A stretch of DNA of 64,000 bases, from contig SADC01000543.1 of assembly GCA_004194705.1 (NCBI GenBank), positions 62,001 through 126,000 on the forward strand, given 5' to 3'. Numbering within the stretch: position 1 is the stretch's first letter; each line of letters opens with the position of its first letter. Made by a program: the position numbers and the translations under genes. This stretch comes from Ditylenchus dipsaci. Lineage: Eukaryota > Nematoda > Chromadorea > Rhabditida > Anguinidae. The notes under the pieces are model-generated. The model searched no databases. It was given only the letters and a program-made list of their open reading frames with translations, and was not told the DNA's origin. Shown here piece by piece: positions 21,085 to 30,315 of this stretch.

Positions 21085-24010
21085 GCACGGGGTGTCAAAA
21101 TTCAAAAACGTAATCAGAATAGTTCAAACAAAACGCCAAGAATTTCAAAAGGCAATTTAAAATTTTGCTGTGAAAATATTGAGCTTTCTATTCTTTTCAC
21201 CAATAGGACGGATATTCTCAAAATTTAAGGACTAATACAGGCCGAAACATAACAGTTTATTCTTCGTAACACAAATTAACAACAATATTTTATTCTTCTT
21301 CAATTTCAAACTCCATTCATCATAACGAATTTCCAAGTCACACAAAATATTTCTGATATAGGACTGTTTCATGATTTTTTCAAGGACTTCTCTTCTGTCG
21401 CGCACACAGGAAATCTTCTTTCATCACTGTTGACTTTGCAATGAAGCGCCTCAATTGATTGTTCTGATAGAAGCCCCCAAAATGAATGCTCTTTCATGAA
21501 ATCAGCTACGTGAAAGCAGAGCAGATGGTTTTTGACGGTAACAGAGAACTAGGGACAATATTCTGCAATGATGAGATAGCACATTAATGAAGTAAATGAA
21601 ATAGTTAATATCTTACTCTGATACAACTGAAATATTGTCTGGTCCAACTTTTGAACATCACAACTTCTTCTTTCACCAGAAATTCTGCTTTGGCCAAAGA
21701 TTGCATTTTGCCCAAAAGTGTAAGCAGTAGGCGGAACTGAGAATGACATGGTCCATCTTTTATGACATTCGAGATTTCTTCCGGTCCATTACCGCTTAAT
21801 AGCTTTCGTATGTGGTTTCCTGCAATAGCATCTTCGTAACAATCAAAAGTAAAACTATAAAGTACCGCAGAAGGTTGAAAGTGAGCTTGCCTGTCTGCCC
21901 CTAGTCTCTTGTATACTGCTTCCAATTGTCTGACCATATCTGGATTTGCTGATTCAATTAGCTTGATGACATCTAAACAGAGGCCTTGAATTATGTGAAG
22001 AGAAGGAGGCACAATGTGGCTTATTTCAATCTGTAGCAGCTGTCTTTTTGTAACTGACTTTGACTTTTTGTTGATTTTGGTTTGCTCTTTTGCCGAAAAG
22101 CTTGTCTGAGATTGAGAATTAGCTTGGAACGTAGCAAAGTTTTGACGCACAGATTCCAGAGATCGTTTTGCAAAAGGGTTTCCTACTTTAAAGTCTTCTT
22201 TGGCGATTCGCAGAGAAGCAAGGATGAGACGACGACGCACCAAGATGACCATAGACTGCACAAAGAAATTTGATGTCTCCAGTTGAAAACCTTTAAATTA
22301 GGTATTACGGTTGAATTGATACAAGGCACAACTTACCAAACAATTTCTCTAACTTGAAGACCTACTTTGATTGTGCTGAAAGAAATCTGGCTGAACATTT
22401 CGTGAAGATGAGAAAGTGAGGAATGGGTGTCTTCATCATCAGAGAGTCCAACTAGAAGAAGAGAATTTGCCGAATTTGGTAGCCTTACATTTCCTATTCC
22501 AATAGCACACTTAGTTGTGCCACCTCCTTTGTCTCCCAGAAAGAACAAAAACAGCTTTTCGTTGTAGCCACCACCAAACTCAAGGTTGCTTGACTCATTC
22601 AAACGATGAAGCCGTTCCTCCAAAATAAATTTGATGTTGGCCAACCAGATAAAACACTTCCCTACTTCCCCTACTAAAGACCTACTATCTCTTTCTCCTA
22701 TCTGGTTTGATTATTCGCCTTTCAAGAATCTGGTATTTGTTTGTTTGGTCGGCCAGGCATTGTTGCAGTTGTATTATCACTGGAGTGCACTGATCCACTT
22801 GAACACTTTGCTTCGTTTTATTGGCTGTTTTCCCACTAAAATTTTTCAATATATTTAATCAGGAAAATGATCAAAGAGAATTTTCGTCAAGAGATGCAAC
22901 AAGAAAAAATTGAGTTTCTCGAAATCAAACACATACCTCTGGAATTTTCAACTAAATAAAATTGTCTTGATTTTATGTAGTACACACCAGTAAGTACCTC
23001 GGTCATTGTTGCCTTTGCCGTTTTTTTTGCATTCTCTTGGCCACCGAATGCCGACAATTGTCTTCATACGAGCTGAAAGCAGTTGCTGTGATTTCTGTTC
23101 AGTCATCTTTTTCTGTTGCATCTCTTCTTCTGCTTCTTTTTTCTTTGCTGAAAAATATAACTTTAAGAAATTACCAATTAGACGAAAGACTTGAAAGAAA
23201 TAAAGGCCATACCCATTTTCGCCTTTCGGGCAGCTTCCCTTTGAAGCGAATCCGACCTTTTCTGTTCTTTTTAGCCTGCCTTGTTTCTGCCGCGGCGGCT
23301 GTTGCATTTGCAATTTTCAATTGTCGGAGAATTCATCAGATTCCTTCTTTGCATTTGTTCTTGTGAGCACCATATCGATATGCCTGAATACAAGAATAAT
23401 ATGGTCAAAATTTTTCCATGGTCAAAATCTCAAAACCACGGACTTTTTTTAACTTTCTATATACCAAAATGAAGCCCGCAATCTCTACTACAAGATCCTC
23501 AGAGGATTTTCGAAATTCCAGAATTTTCCGTAGTTATAACCATTTTAAGCCAAAAAACCATGGTTTTTGACTGGAAAATACTAATTTTCGAGATCGCGCC
23601 GTATAAAAAGTTAAAAATTTCGTATTAATTGGAGCAATATTGCACATACATACGCCAAAATTAACGGGCTATTACGCTAACAATTTGTTTTTAGCGTTTG
23701 TATCAAAAAACAGAAGCTCAGTGTAGTTTTAGCACACAACTCAGTGAATTTTTTCAGTGATCTTTTCATAAAATAAATTTGTGGCAACCAAATTCGCTAT
23801 CTTTTATTTGCAAGTGATGGCTCGATAGAAAGCCCGAAAAACAGCGAATCTCACCAGTTTAAGATAAACACAAAAACACAACGGAATGGACATAATTCAG
23901 TAATACAAACCAAAAGAAAAAATCACTTGAAAATTGCTGCTTTTTTTCAATTTCGCATTTCGCGCAAAATTTCTCTACTGATTATGTTTTTGAATTTTGA
24001 CACCCGTGCA
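21085..24010 (-). mobile_element. 2.9-kb TIR element encoding a GDKGG protein
   Basis: The left end GCACGGGGTGTCAAAATTC, continuing AAAAACGTAATCAG, is mirrored on the right by CTGATTATGTTTTTGAATTT, then TGACACCCGTGC. The inverted ends are about 33 bp with two or three differences. The only recognisable gene inside runs on the - strand (23362-21605). I could not fix a target duplication. The element lies 330 bp beyond the Ulp1 gene, so the protease is outside the ends as drawn. Confidence 0.75.
21605..23362 (-). CDS. GDKGG-motif protein of a putative DNA transposon
   Basis: Readable parts on the - strand, in order: a basic coiled-coil-like stretch (KKKEAEEEMQQKKMTEQKSQ, about 23150-23085); an exon at about 22840-22760 with QCTPVIIQLQQCLADQTNKY; then 22644-22340 with KLFLFFLGDKGGGTTKCAIG, LPNSANSLLLVGLSDDEDTH; and 22261-21605 (218 codons) with ISHIVPPSLHIIQGLCLDVI and a long helical C-terminal part. 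From memory, the GDKGG...K...N...NS block with VPxxLHxxxG recurs in uncharacterised repeated proteins of nematodes and cnidarians; I could not check this. The inverted repeats around it suggest a transposon product. No DDE triad is evident to me. Exon borders at 22860-23000 are uncertain. Confidence 0.6.
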
Positions 24011-24054
24011 GGGGTCTCCCCTACTCATCCTGAGGACGAACAGTCTTCAAAAAA

Positions 24055-24245
24055 CTAGTTTTTGACTGTTACACAAGAACCAAAATTATTCTACCACCAG
24101 GATTGAACCTGTAACCTCAAAATTTTGGAGAGGGAATTTACCGCGGGAGAATTTACCGGAAGAGGAATTTACCTCAAGGAATTTACAGCGGGCGGAATTC
24201 ACATCGGGGAATTTACAGCGGGCGGAATTTACCGCCGCCACGGCC
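24055..24245. repeat. tRNA-like B box joined to GGAATTTACC iterations
   Basis: On the - strand GAGGTTACAGGTTCAATCCT then GGTGGTAG resembles the 3' half of a tRNA. On the + strand it is followed by eight imperfect GGAATTTACCGCGGG / GGGCGGAATTTAC units. The same pairing occurs at 62850-62935, with related pieces at 33490-33560 and 38460-38530. Confidence 0.6.
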
Positions 24246-24561
24246 CCTCAAAACTGCATTCTAGTGCATTTAAAAATAAACAAAACGCCAAGAATTTCAA
24301 AAAAGAATTTCATAAAAATGCTTTATTATTTTTTATTTGCAGCAGAGAAAATCTGAGCAGATTGAAAAGAACCGTAAATTCTCAAATTATTACTGAAACA
24401 GCAAGACAGCAAAAACACGTAGCGTTTTCTTATAATCACAACCCCGGGCCCCGGTACCCTAGTTACAGATTTGAAAGTTTAGCCTATTAAAAGTTTCCAA
24501 AAAAAAGTCTACTGAGAAGCGCAGATCCTTACATGCTCCAAAGCCAGACAACATCAAAATT

Positions 24562-25478
24562 TTATGTGGTAACGCAGAGGCAACAAGTAACGAAATCGAA
24601 AGTTAACGAATATATTCCACAATATGGCTGAGATTTTTCAAGAAGACTTGATTTCCGCTCTGCATCGGTCTTGTTTTCATCCTTATGCTGGCGCTTGACC
24701 CCTCGAGCTTGATCCGGCTTGACATTCTCATCATCAGCGGCTTCCTCGTTCTTCTTGGCTTCGGCAGAGGAGTTATCCTTCTTAAAATGAATGCACTAGC
24801 ATACGAAAGTGGGTTACTTATCCAAACATTACCGTCTTGGCGGCAGGCGACTTCAAATAGGTACTGCGCTGGCGCTTTATTTCCTCGTCGTCATCAGTGC
24901 TGTCGTCAGAGAGCCCGTCCATACTGATGTCCTCGCTGCTACTTTCATCATCTTCGCCGCTTTCGTCTGTGTCATCAAGGCCACCCCATCAAGATGCTTC
25001 AAATGCGGCAGCATCTCGAACACCTTCATGCGATAGTCAGGCAAGTCATCCAAGCCAGTGTTGCACAGCTCCAAGTCCAGCAATTTATCCATCTGGCGAG
25101 CGGCTTCAGCACATCGATGTCCTGAAAGTTTAAAATGGTACGGAATTAAAGAAAGAGCATACCTTCAAGCTGTTGCCAGAGAGAATGATGTAAGCGAGAT
25201 CGGGACACTTATCAGCCAAGACTTCCAAACCACCCGTCAACTTGTTGTCGGAAAGATTGAGACACGAGAGCATTGGCAAGTTCGGCAAGCCCTCGAGAGA
25301 TTCCAGCCCGACTTGCACGAACGATAGAATAGCCCTAAACAAATAATTTCATCCACAGAATAGTGAAAATGCAAATTACAGATTGGAAAAATCCTCCGTA
25401 CGGATGACGAAGTTTCCACACTTCTCTTGCTTTTGCACTTGCTGCTTCTCTCTTCTGCACATCAAGTTGCTTCATCAT
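24562..25478 (-). CDS. ANP32-type leucine-rich acidic nuclear phosphoprotein
   Basis: Exons on the - strand: about 25478-25380, 25334-25163, 25121-24833 and 24780-24562 (stop TAA). The LRR part reads VGLESLEGLPNLPMLSCLNL, SDNKLTGGLEVLADKCPDLA, ILSGNSLK, DLELCNTGLDDLPDYRMKV and FEMLPHLKHLDG, the order of the ANP32 LRR-LRRCT domain. The tail is acidic (LDDTDESGEDDESSSEDISM, DDSTDDDEEIKRQR), then KKNEEAADDENVKPDQ and a basic GVKRQHKDE like the family's C-terminal nuclear signal. The family binds histones and phosphatase 2A and works in the nucleus. One-base breaks lie near 25097 and 24995, after PLA and after DGV. The start is uncertain: Met at 25478 gives a short N-terminus that needs one frame correction to reach CGNFVIRTEDFSNL. 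Confidence 0.88.
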
Positions 25479-26397
25479 TGACTTCTCAGACCATCGCTTG
25501 TGTGCCAGACCTTGGAATTTCCCGATTATCGGCTGTTCTTTAGCATCTTTTGCATTTTCGAGTCTTGACCATTGCTAGACCTAAAACAGAAATCTTTGTC
25601 TCGCATAAAAAACTCGCAAATTCGCATTGTTTCCGAAGATTTATGCACTAAAAGATAGCGGGACAAATAAAGTCTCACGAAAAACTATAAAAAGTCCTTA
25701 GAAGTCATTTTTCAGAAATCTCAGACCACAAGAGTGAAACAATTGGCATTTTCCGAATAAAAGTAGGGGTTTTTGCGTTTTTTTCATCTAACTTTTGCAT
25801 TGGACACCCTAAATTTGCATTTTTTGCATACTCCTTGGTACCAAAATGTAGCAAATTTACTCCTCTATTGAGCCTCCAGTTGCGTTTCAGGAAAATTTGA
25901 CAAGAAATATTGCTAGGATTTCAGTCGAGTCAACTATGTCAATAAAATTTCTTGAAAATATTCACATAAATCAATTGTGGCTTCGAAATTTTGCAAGTTT
26001 TTCGGGCAAGTGATGCTCATTCGAAAGCCCTTAATGTGAAGAATCTTTTGACTATAAGCATGGATAAACCAGAAATGTAAAAACTATGTCTGAGGAGTGA
26101 AACAAAAACGCCTCAAAATCTACTATTTTCGATAATTTTTTGTTTGGCGCCAATTTTCTCTAATACAACAAAATTCAAATTTTGAGGGCCGTGCCGCCCG
26201 ATGCAAGGAAAAGGATTTGCGATTTTAAACCCCTAAAATTCGTGCCAAGACAAATTGTGTTGATGAATTCGCGTGTTGATGAATTCGGTGCCACCCGGTA
26301 CGGTCCTTCTTGAAAATATCTTTCGGTCAACTGTCCAGAAACCCAAAAAAAGAATGACCAAACAATTCATTCAATTAGGACCGGATGCATCTGGAGT
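25479..26397. other. Upstream of the ANP32 gene; possible extra exon only
   Basis: On the - strand 25573-25479 is open and protein-like (RLENAKDAKEQPIIGKFQ) and runs in frame into the presumed start. It could be an upstream exon of the same gene or a 5' UTR. The rest shows no gene. Confidence 0.35.
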
Positions 26398-27017
26398 AGG
26401 GTTGTCAAACGTTCGAAATTTTCGAACATTCGATTCGACGGACATTCAAGTTTCAAATTTTCGAACGTTCGGTTTGATTCAAAGTTCGAGTTTAAAATTT
26501 TTGAATCAAACGCTCGGTTCGAAGTTTGAGTTCGAAATTTTCGAATGTTCGGTTCGATTCGATGTTTGAATTAGAGACAAAAAGTGGGACCAAGCAAGAT
26601 TCCAAGACAAGATTTTTAACTGAAATTTTGACAAAGACCAACATCAAGATTTTTGAAAACGGCCAAGCAAGATCTTGGCCAAAAACTAAGATTACCGTAT
26701 TTCCTCTGATAACTCCCCATGCTCTAATAAGTCCTCACTCTACGGACCCCATATCTCAGCCTAGAGCAAACATTTCGCAAATTTGTTTTTGAGTTTCTTA
26801 GTTACCATGAGTTTGACCTTATTCCACTTTTCAGATTTTGGTTAGCACCCGAAAATCTCAAAATCGACCTCAAATTTTTGGCCAGCGACAGATTGAGACA
26901 ATTCAAATTGAGACAATGACGATTGAGACAAAATCATCGGTCTTATTTGACAAATATTTGCCTCAATTAGAATTGTATTTACAATTGTATTTACAATACC
27001 TAACACGTGTAGGCAGT

Positions 27018-27099
27018 GTAAGTACAAATTGCTTGAGCACCACCTAGACACCTTAGGGTACGATACTCCAGAACTGGGGTTCAAATCGCTGTTTGACGA
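27018..27099. repeat. tRNA-like dispersed repeat, copy 2
   Basis: Nearly identical to 20869-20953, including GCACCACCTAGACACCTTAG and GGGGTTCAAATCGCTGTTT. It is in the same orientation and lies in the loop of a palindrome. Confidence 0.55.
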
Positions 27100-27595
27100 A
27101 ATTTGAATAATTTTTTTTCGGACGGAATACGAACTGTCTCGATTTGAATTGTCTCAATCTGTCGCTGGCCAAATTTTTCCGATTTTTTAGGGTTGAAAAA
27201 TAACTCCCCGTGTGGAGTTATTACAGAAATTACGGTAATAGCATGAATTTTATAGCAAAACTTGTGGCCAGTGTTACATAATTTTTTTACGCACTATGTT
27301 TCCCTGTTCTTGATCTGGTGCTTTTTATATTGTTTGGCGTGTGATTTATTAGAGATGGAAGTTTGACATTTTCGGGACGACAATGGACGAAATTTGAATA
27401 TTTTTTTCGGACGGAACACCGGGACGGGAAATTGTTAAAAAATGTTCAGGCGATTTCGGGATGGCGGGCTGGACGGAACTGTCCGCCGCGTCATTTTTTA
27501 AATCTTGTATAAGGCTCAAAAACATAATTCGGATATGTTATGAGCACTGAAACGATAAAATGGTTTGTCGCGGTTTTTTTTGTAAATTCTGCATA

Positions 27596-27781
27596 CAGTC
27601 AACTCCCGATTTAGTGTACACCCTGGGAACCGGCTCCAGGTGTACACTACATCGGGAGTACACTAAATCAAGGTTCATTCTAGTCATTTTAATTAACCGC
27701 CGGCCAGAATGATTTAATCCAGGTGTACACTAAACCGAGGTGTACACTAAAACCGGTGTACACTAAATCGAGAGTCGACTG
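27596..27781. mobile_element. pogo/mariner-like MITE flanked by TA
   Basis: The left end CAGTCAACTCCCGATTTAGT and the right end ACTAAATCGAGAGTCGACTG are inverted, with TA on each side. GTGTACACT is repeated six times inside. The internal GGGAACCGGCTCCAGGTGTA resembles 46920-46950. Non-coding. Confidence 0.85.
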
Positions 27782-27947
27782 TACAAGATTGGCCAGAAAA
27801 CCAAGACCAAGATTTCTAGGAATGACTAAGCAAGGTCACAAGACAAGATTTTAAGTCAAAATGGGCAAGACAAGATCTTAGCCAAGATCTTGTATTGTTT
27901 CTGTCTCTAATTTGAATTCGAAATTTTCGAACGTTCGATTAGAAAAT

Positions 27948-28106
27948 TCGCGACCACATTTTCTACTATTAGTAGAATTTGTCGCGCGACATTTTCTACT
28001 ATTTTGTAATCAAATTCGGTTGTTTTCACCCGAATTTCATTAAAAATAGTAGAAAATGTCGCGCGACAAATTCTATTAATAGTAGAAAATGTCTGGTCGC
28101 CGAAAA
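27948..28106. mobile_element. Small palindromic MITE, CGACCACATTTTCTAC ends
   Basis: GCGACCACATTTTCTACTAT is mirrored by ATAGTAGAAAATGTCTGGTC. The central GTCGCGCGACATTTTC words are shared with 4719-4863. Confidence 0.8.
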
Positions 28107-28180
28107 TTCTGTTTGTTTTCGAATTTGAACTTCAAAACGAGCCTAACCCACTTTCGGAACTTATTTACTGGGGGGGGGGG

Positions 28181-28862
28181 CGCATTTTTTACTAATTTGT
28201 AAATCATGTTTAAATGACTTCTAAGTAATTTTTATATGCTTGAAACGATTAAAAAGTTGTTTTCTGACACTTTTCCACGTAAAAAATAGATTTTTTGAAA
28301 AAAAATTCTTTGGCCAAAATAAGACTTATTGCCTTGGGGACCAAGGCAAAACACCTTGTATTAAGGTATTCTACCGCTTTTGGTCACTGGAGCTGGGCAA
28401 AAGAGTCTCTTTATGCATTTTTAATCAAGAGTCTTGCTCGGAATTATGTCTAAGGTAAGTGAGTGCGCGCATCTCTAACCAACCAAGCCCCCTGCGCCCC
28501 GAAGGGGCGCAGGGGCTTGGTTGCTTGGGTTGAGATGCGCACACCCACATACCTTAGACGCAAATCACTCGAAAGTGACTCTGGATGCATAAGACATGTA
28601 TGCATACCAGAGTTTTTTTATGCGGTAGGCCCCAGTCAACAAAACTATGTTCAAATTCCATCTTTTTGTGGTATCCAGTACCCTTTCAGGTTGGATTGCC
28701 TTGGGGGTTCAAGGCAAAAAGTCAATTTTTAGTCAAAAATTTTTTTTTCAAAAAATGATTTTTGTGTGGAAAAGTGTCAGGAAATGACTTTCTTATCGTT
28801 TTAAGCACATAAAAGTTACTTAGGAGTCGTTTAAACATGATTTACAAATTAGTAAAAAATGC
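28181..28862. mobile_element. Fold-back element with three-hairpin core, copy b
   Basis: The outer arms mirror each other: GCATTTTTTACTAATTTGTA on the left, TACAAATTAGTAAAAAATGC on the right, continuing through CGTTTCAAGC / GACACTTTTCCAC blocks. The centre holds the conserved core at 28392-28640. The arms differ from those of the other core copies. Confidence 0.8.
28448..28612 (+). other. Three-hairpin core (candidate structured RNA), copy b
   Basis: Hairpin 1 spans 28448-28559: GTCTAAGGTAAGTGAGTG pairs with CACCCACATACCTTAGAC, and the tip GCCCCCTGCGCCCC-GAA-GGGGCGCAGGGGC is perfect. Hairpin 2 is TCACT-CGAA-AGTGA (28565-28578). Hairpin 3 is CTCTGGATGCAT...ATGCATACCAGAG (28579-28612), followed by seven T. 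The block recurs in the same order at 29250-29094 (-), 45929-46078 (+) and 63095-63228 (+), and as a half copy at 1355-1475. AAGGTAAGTG inside hairpin 1 looks like a 5' splice site. Whether it is transcribed is unknown. Confidence 0.55.
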
Positions 28863-28863
28863 T

Positions 28864-29449
28864 TTCCAAACACCCTATATAGACTCAAAATCGCATCAGG
28901 AACTCGAAAAAGCATTATTTTTGAGTTTTGGTCAATAAAAACTCGAGTTTCGGACCACCCAAATTACTTTTTCTGACCATCTTTAAAGGGACTTAGGGCT
29001 GTTTTGGGTGGAAGGACCAAAAAGAGGCCAATTTGTTCCAAAAAGGAAGATGTTGAACATAGTTTTGATACTGGGGCCTAGCGCATAAATAAACTCTGGT
29101 ATGCATGCTTTTTCATGCATCCAGAGTCACTTTCGAGTGATTGGTGTCTAAGGTATGTGGTGTGCGCATCTCAACCCAAGCAACCAAGCCCCCTGCGCCC
29201 CCGAAGGGGGGCTTGGTCGATTAGAGATGCGCGCACTCACTTACCTAGACATGATTCCGAGCAAGACTCTTGATCAAAAATGCATTTAGAGGTGCTTTTT
29301 GCCCAGTTCCATGTTGAAAGACAGGGTAAAACAATCATACGGTCGAGATTTAAAAATGCCCAAAACTCGATTTTCATTGACCAGAACTTAAAAATAATGC
29401 CTTTTTTGAACTTTTGAGGCGATTTTGAGTCGATATAGGGTTTGGAAAC
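28864..29449. mobile_element. Fold-back element with three-hairpin core, copy c
   Basis: It abuts copy b directly. Its arms are CCAAACACCCTATATAGACT, then CAAAATCGC, mirrored at 29415-29449. They are unrelated to the arms of copy b. The core (29094-29250) is in the opposite orientation: hairpin 3 at 29094-29126, hairpin 2 at 29127-29140, hairpin 1 at 29146-29250. Confidence 0.75.
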
Positions 29450-29956
29450 ACTTTCAAAAAAATTCCATTTGGGGGGGGGTATACTCCGGTAGGGTCGATA
29501 ATTCGAGATCTCCTTGGATACATTTCGAAAATCTCGGTACCGGTTTTTTTCAACAACCTGGCCAAGAAAATGAAAATTTTTGAACCCTGCTAGCTACTCG
29601 TGAATTTCAAAATAAAAAAAATTAATGGTTTTTCCTTTTAAAAACAAGAAAGGTCTAAAAGTCTATTACTTGCATACCGGCCTAGTTGAAATTGAAATCT
29701 CATTACTAATGAGTCATTAGAAGTAAAAATAGAAGAGAAAATGACTTTTTAGAAGAGATTTAGTCTTGTCACGATTTGAAATTGACAGTATACGAAGAGC
29801 CCAAAATATTGCTCGTGTCTTCACAGATGAGTATATAGCGCTCAGTTGGTGTTGTGAAAATGAAAAACTGTATTTAACTCGTTTTTATTGTATTTTTTGC
29901 TGTTGTTAACTGTTGGCCAGAAGCACTTTGAGCTTCAAACACCTTTTTGATCGGCT
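29450..29956. other. No gene recognised
   Basis: AT-rich spacer between the core-bearing fold-backs and a palindrome upstream of RPL4. Confidence 0.4.
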
Positions 29957-30221
29957 CTCTCCTGTTATATCCAAAACTGTTACATCTAAAAATGGTTCTA
30001 GTTTTATCCGGTTCTCGCCAAAAGTTCTAGCACGGTTCTAGCTTTTCATTTTAAATTTTGTATTTTCCATATAGTATTAGAGGGAAAGCCTGAAGTATTG
30101 TATCATAAATAAATTGAACTTAAAAGGCTAAAACCTTGCTGAACTTTTGGCGAGAACCTGATAAAACTAGAACCATTTTTAGATGTAACAGTTTTGGATA
30201 TAACAGGAGAGAGCCTTTTGA
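29957..30221. repeat. Palindrome upstream of RPL4
   Basis: TCTCTCCTGTTATATCCAAA, then ACTGTTACATCTAAAAATGG at 29957-30000, is mirrored at 30170-30221. The arms continue through GTTCTAGTTTTATC and GGTTCTCGCCAAAAGTTC. It lies about 100 bp before the coding region, where the promoter would be expected. Confidence 0.8.
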
Positions 30222-30291
30222 TCGTTTATAGCGATGGTTTTAATTATTACTATTACTTGCAAAAATGGAAGTTTTCACCATTAATTGCATG

Positions 30292-30300
30292 AATTTTCAG
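30292..30300 (+). promoter_or_regulatory. 3' splice acceptor just before the RPL4 start codon
   Basis: AATTTTCAG ends 15 bases before the ATG at 30316. It is either the acceptor of a 5'-UTR intron or a trans-splice acceptor, as is common on ribosomal-protein genes of nematodes. No upstream exon could be identified. Confidence 0.6.
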
Positions 30301-30315
30301 GTATTAAGTGCTATC

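Larger units (their letters stand above)
26572..27909. mobile_element. Non-autonomous hAT element with 8-bp target duplication
   Basis: The ends are TAGAGACAAAAAG and its partner TAGAGACAGAAAC on the opposite strand. The flanks are GTTTGAAT and ATTTGAAT. Both ends have iterated AAGACAAGAT / CAAGATCTTG words. It contains a further palindrome (about 26850-27190, AGCGACAGATTGAGACAATT) whose loop holds a tRNA-like repeat, and a TA-flanked MITE at 27596. Confidence 0.8.
26398..28150. mobile_element. Element rich in ACGTTCGAAATTTTCGAA, interrupted by a hAT
   Basis: 26398-26571 starts TAGGGTTGTCAAACGTTCGA and carries repeated AAATTTTCGAACGTTCG words. Similar words resume at 27918-27945. The start matches the TAGGGTTGTC ends of the hAT element at 48202. 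The right end is not certain; 28150 is an estimate. Confidence 0.5.

Noticed and set aside
28440..28620. Calling the three-hairpin core a spliced-leader RNA
   Set aside because: AAGGTAAGTG in a hairpin and the T-rich end are suggestive, but I see no promoter, no clear Sm site and no matching leader on genes. Kept as a finding, not as an RNA gene.
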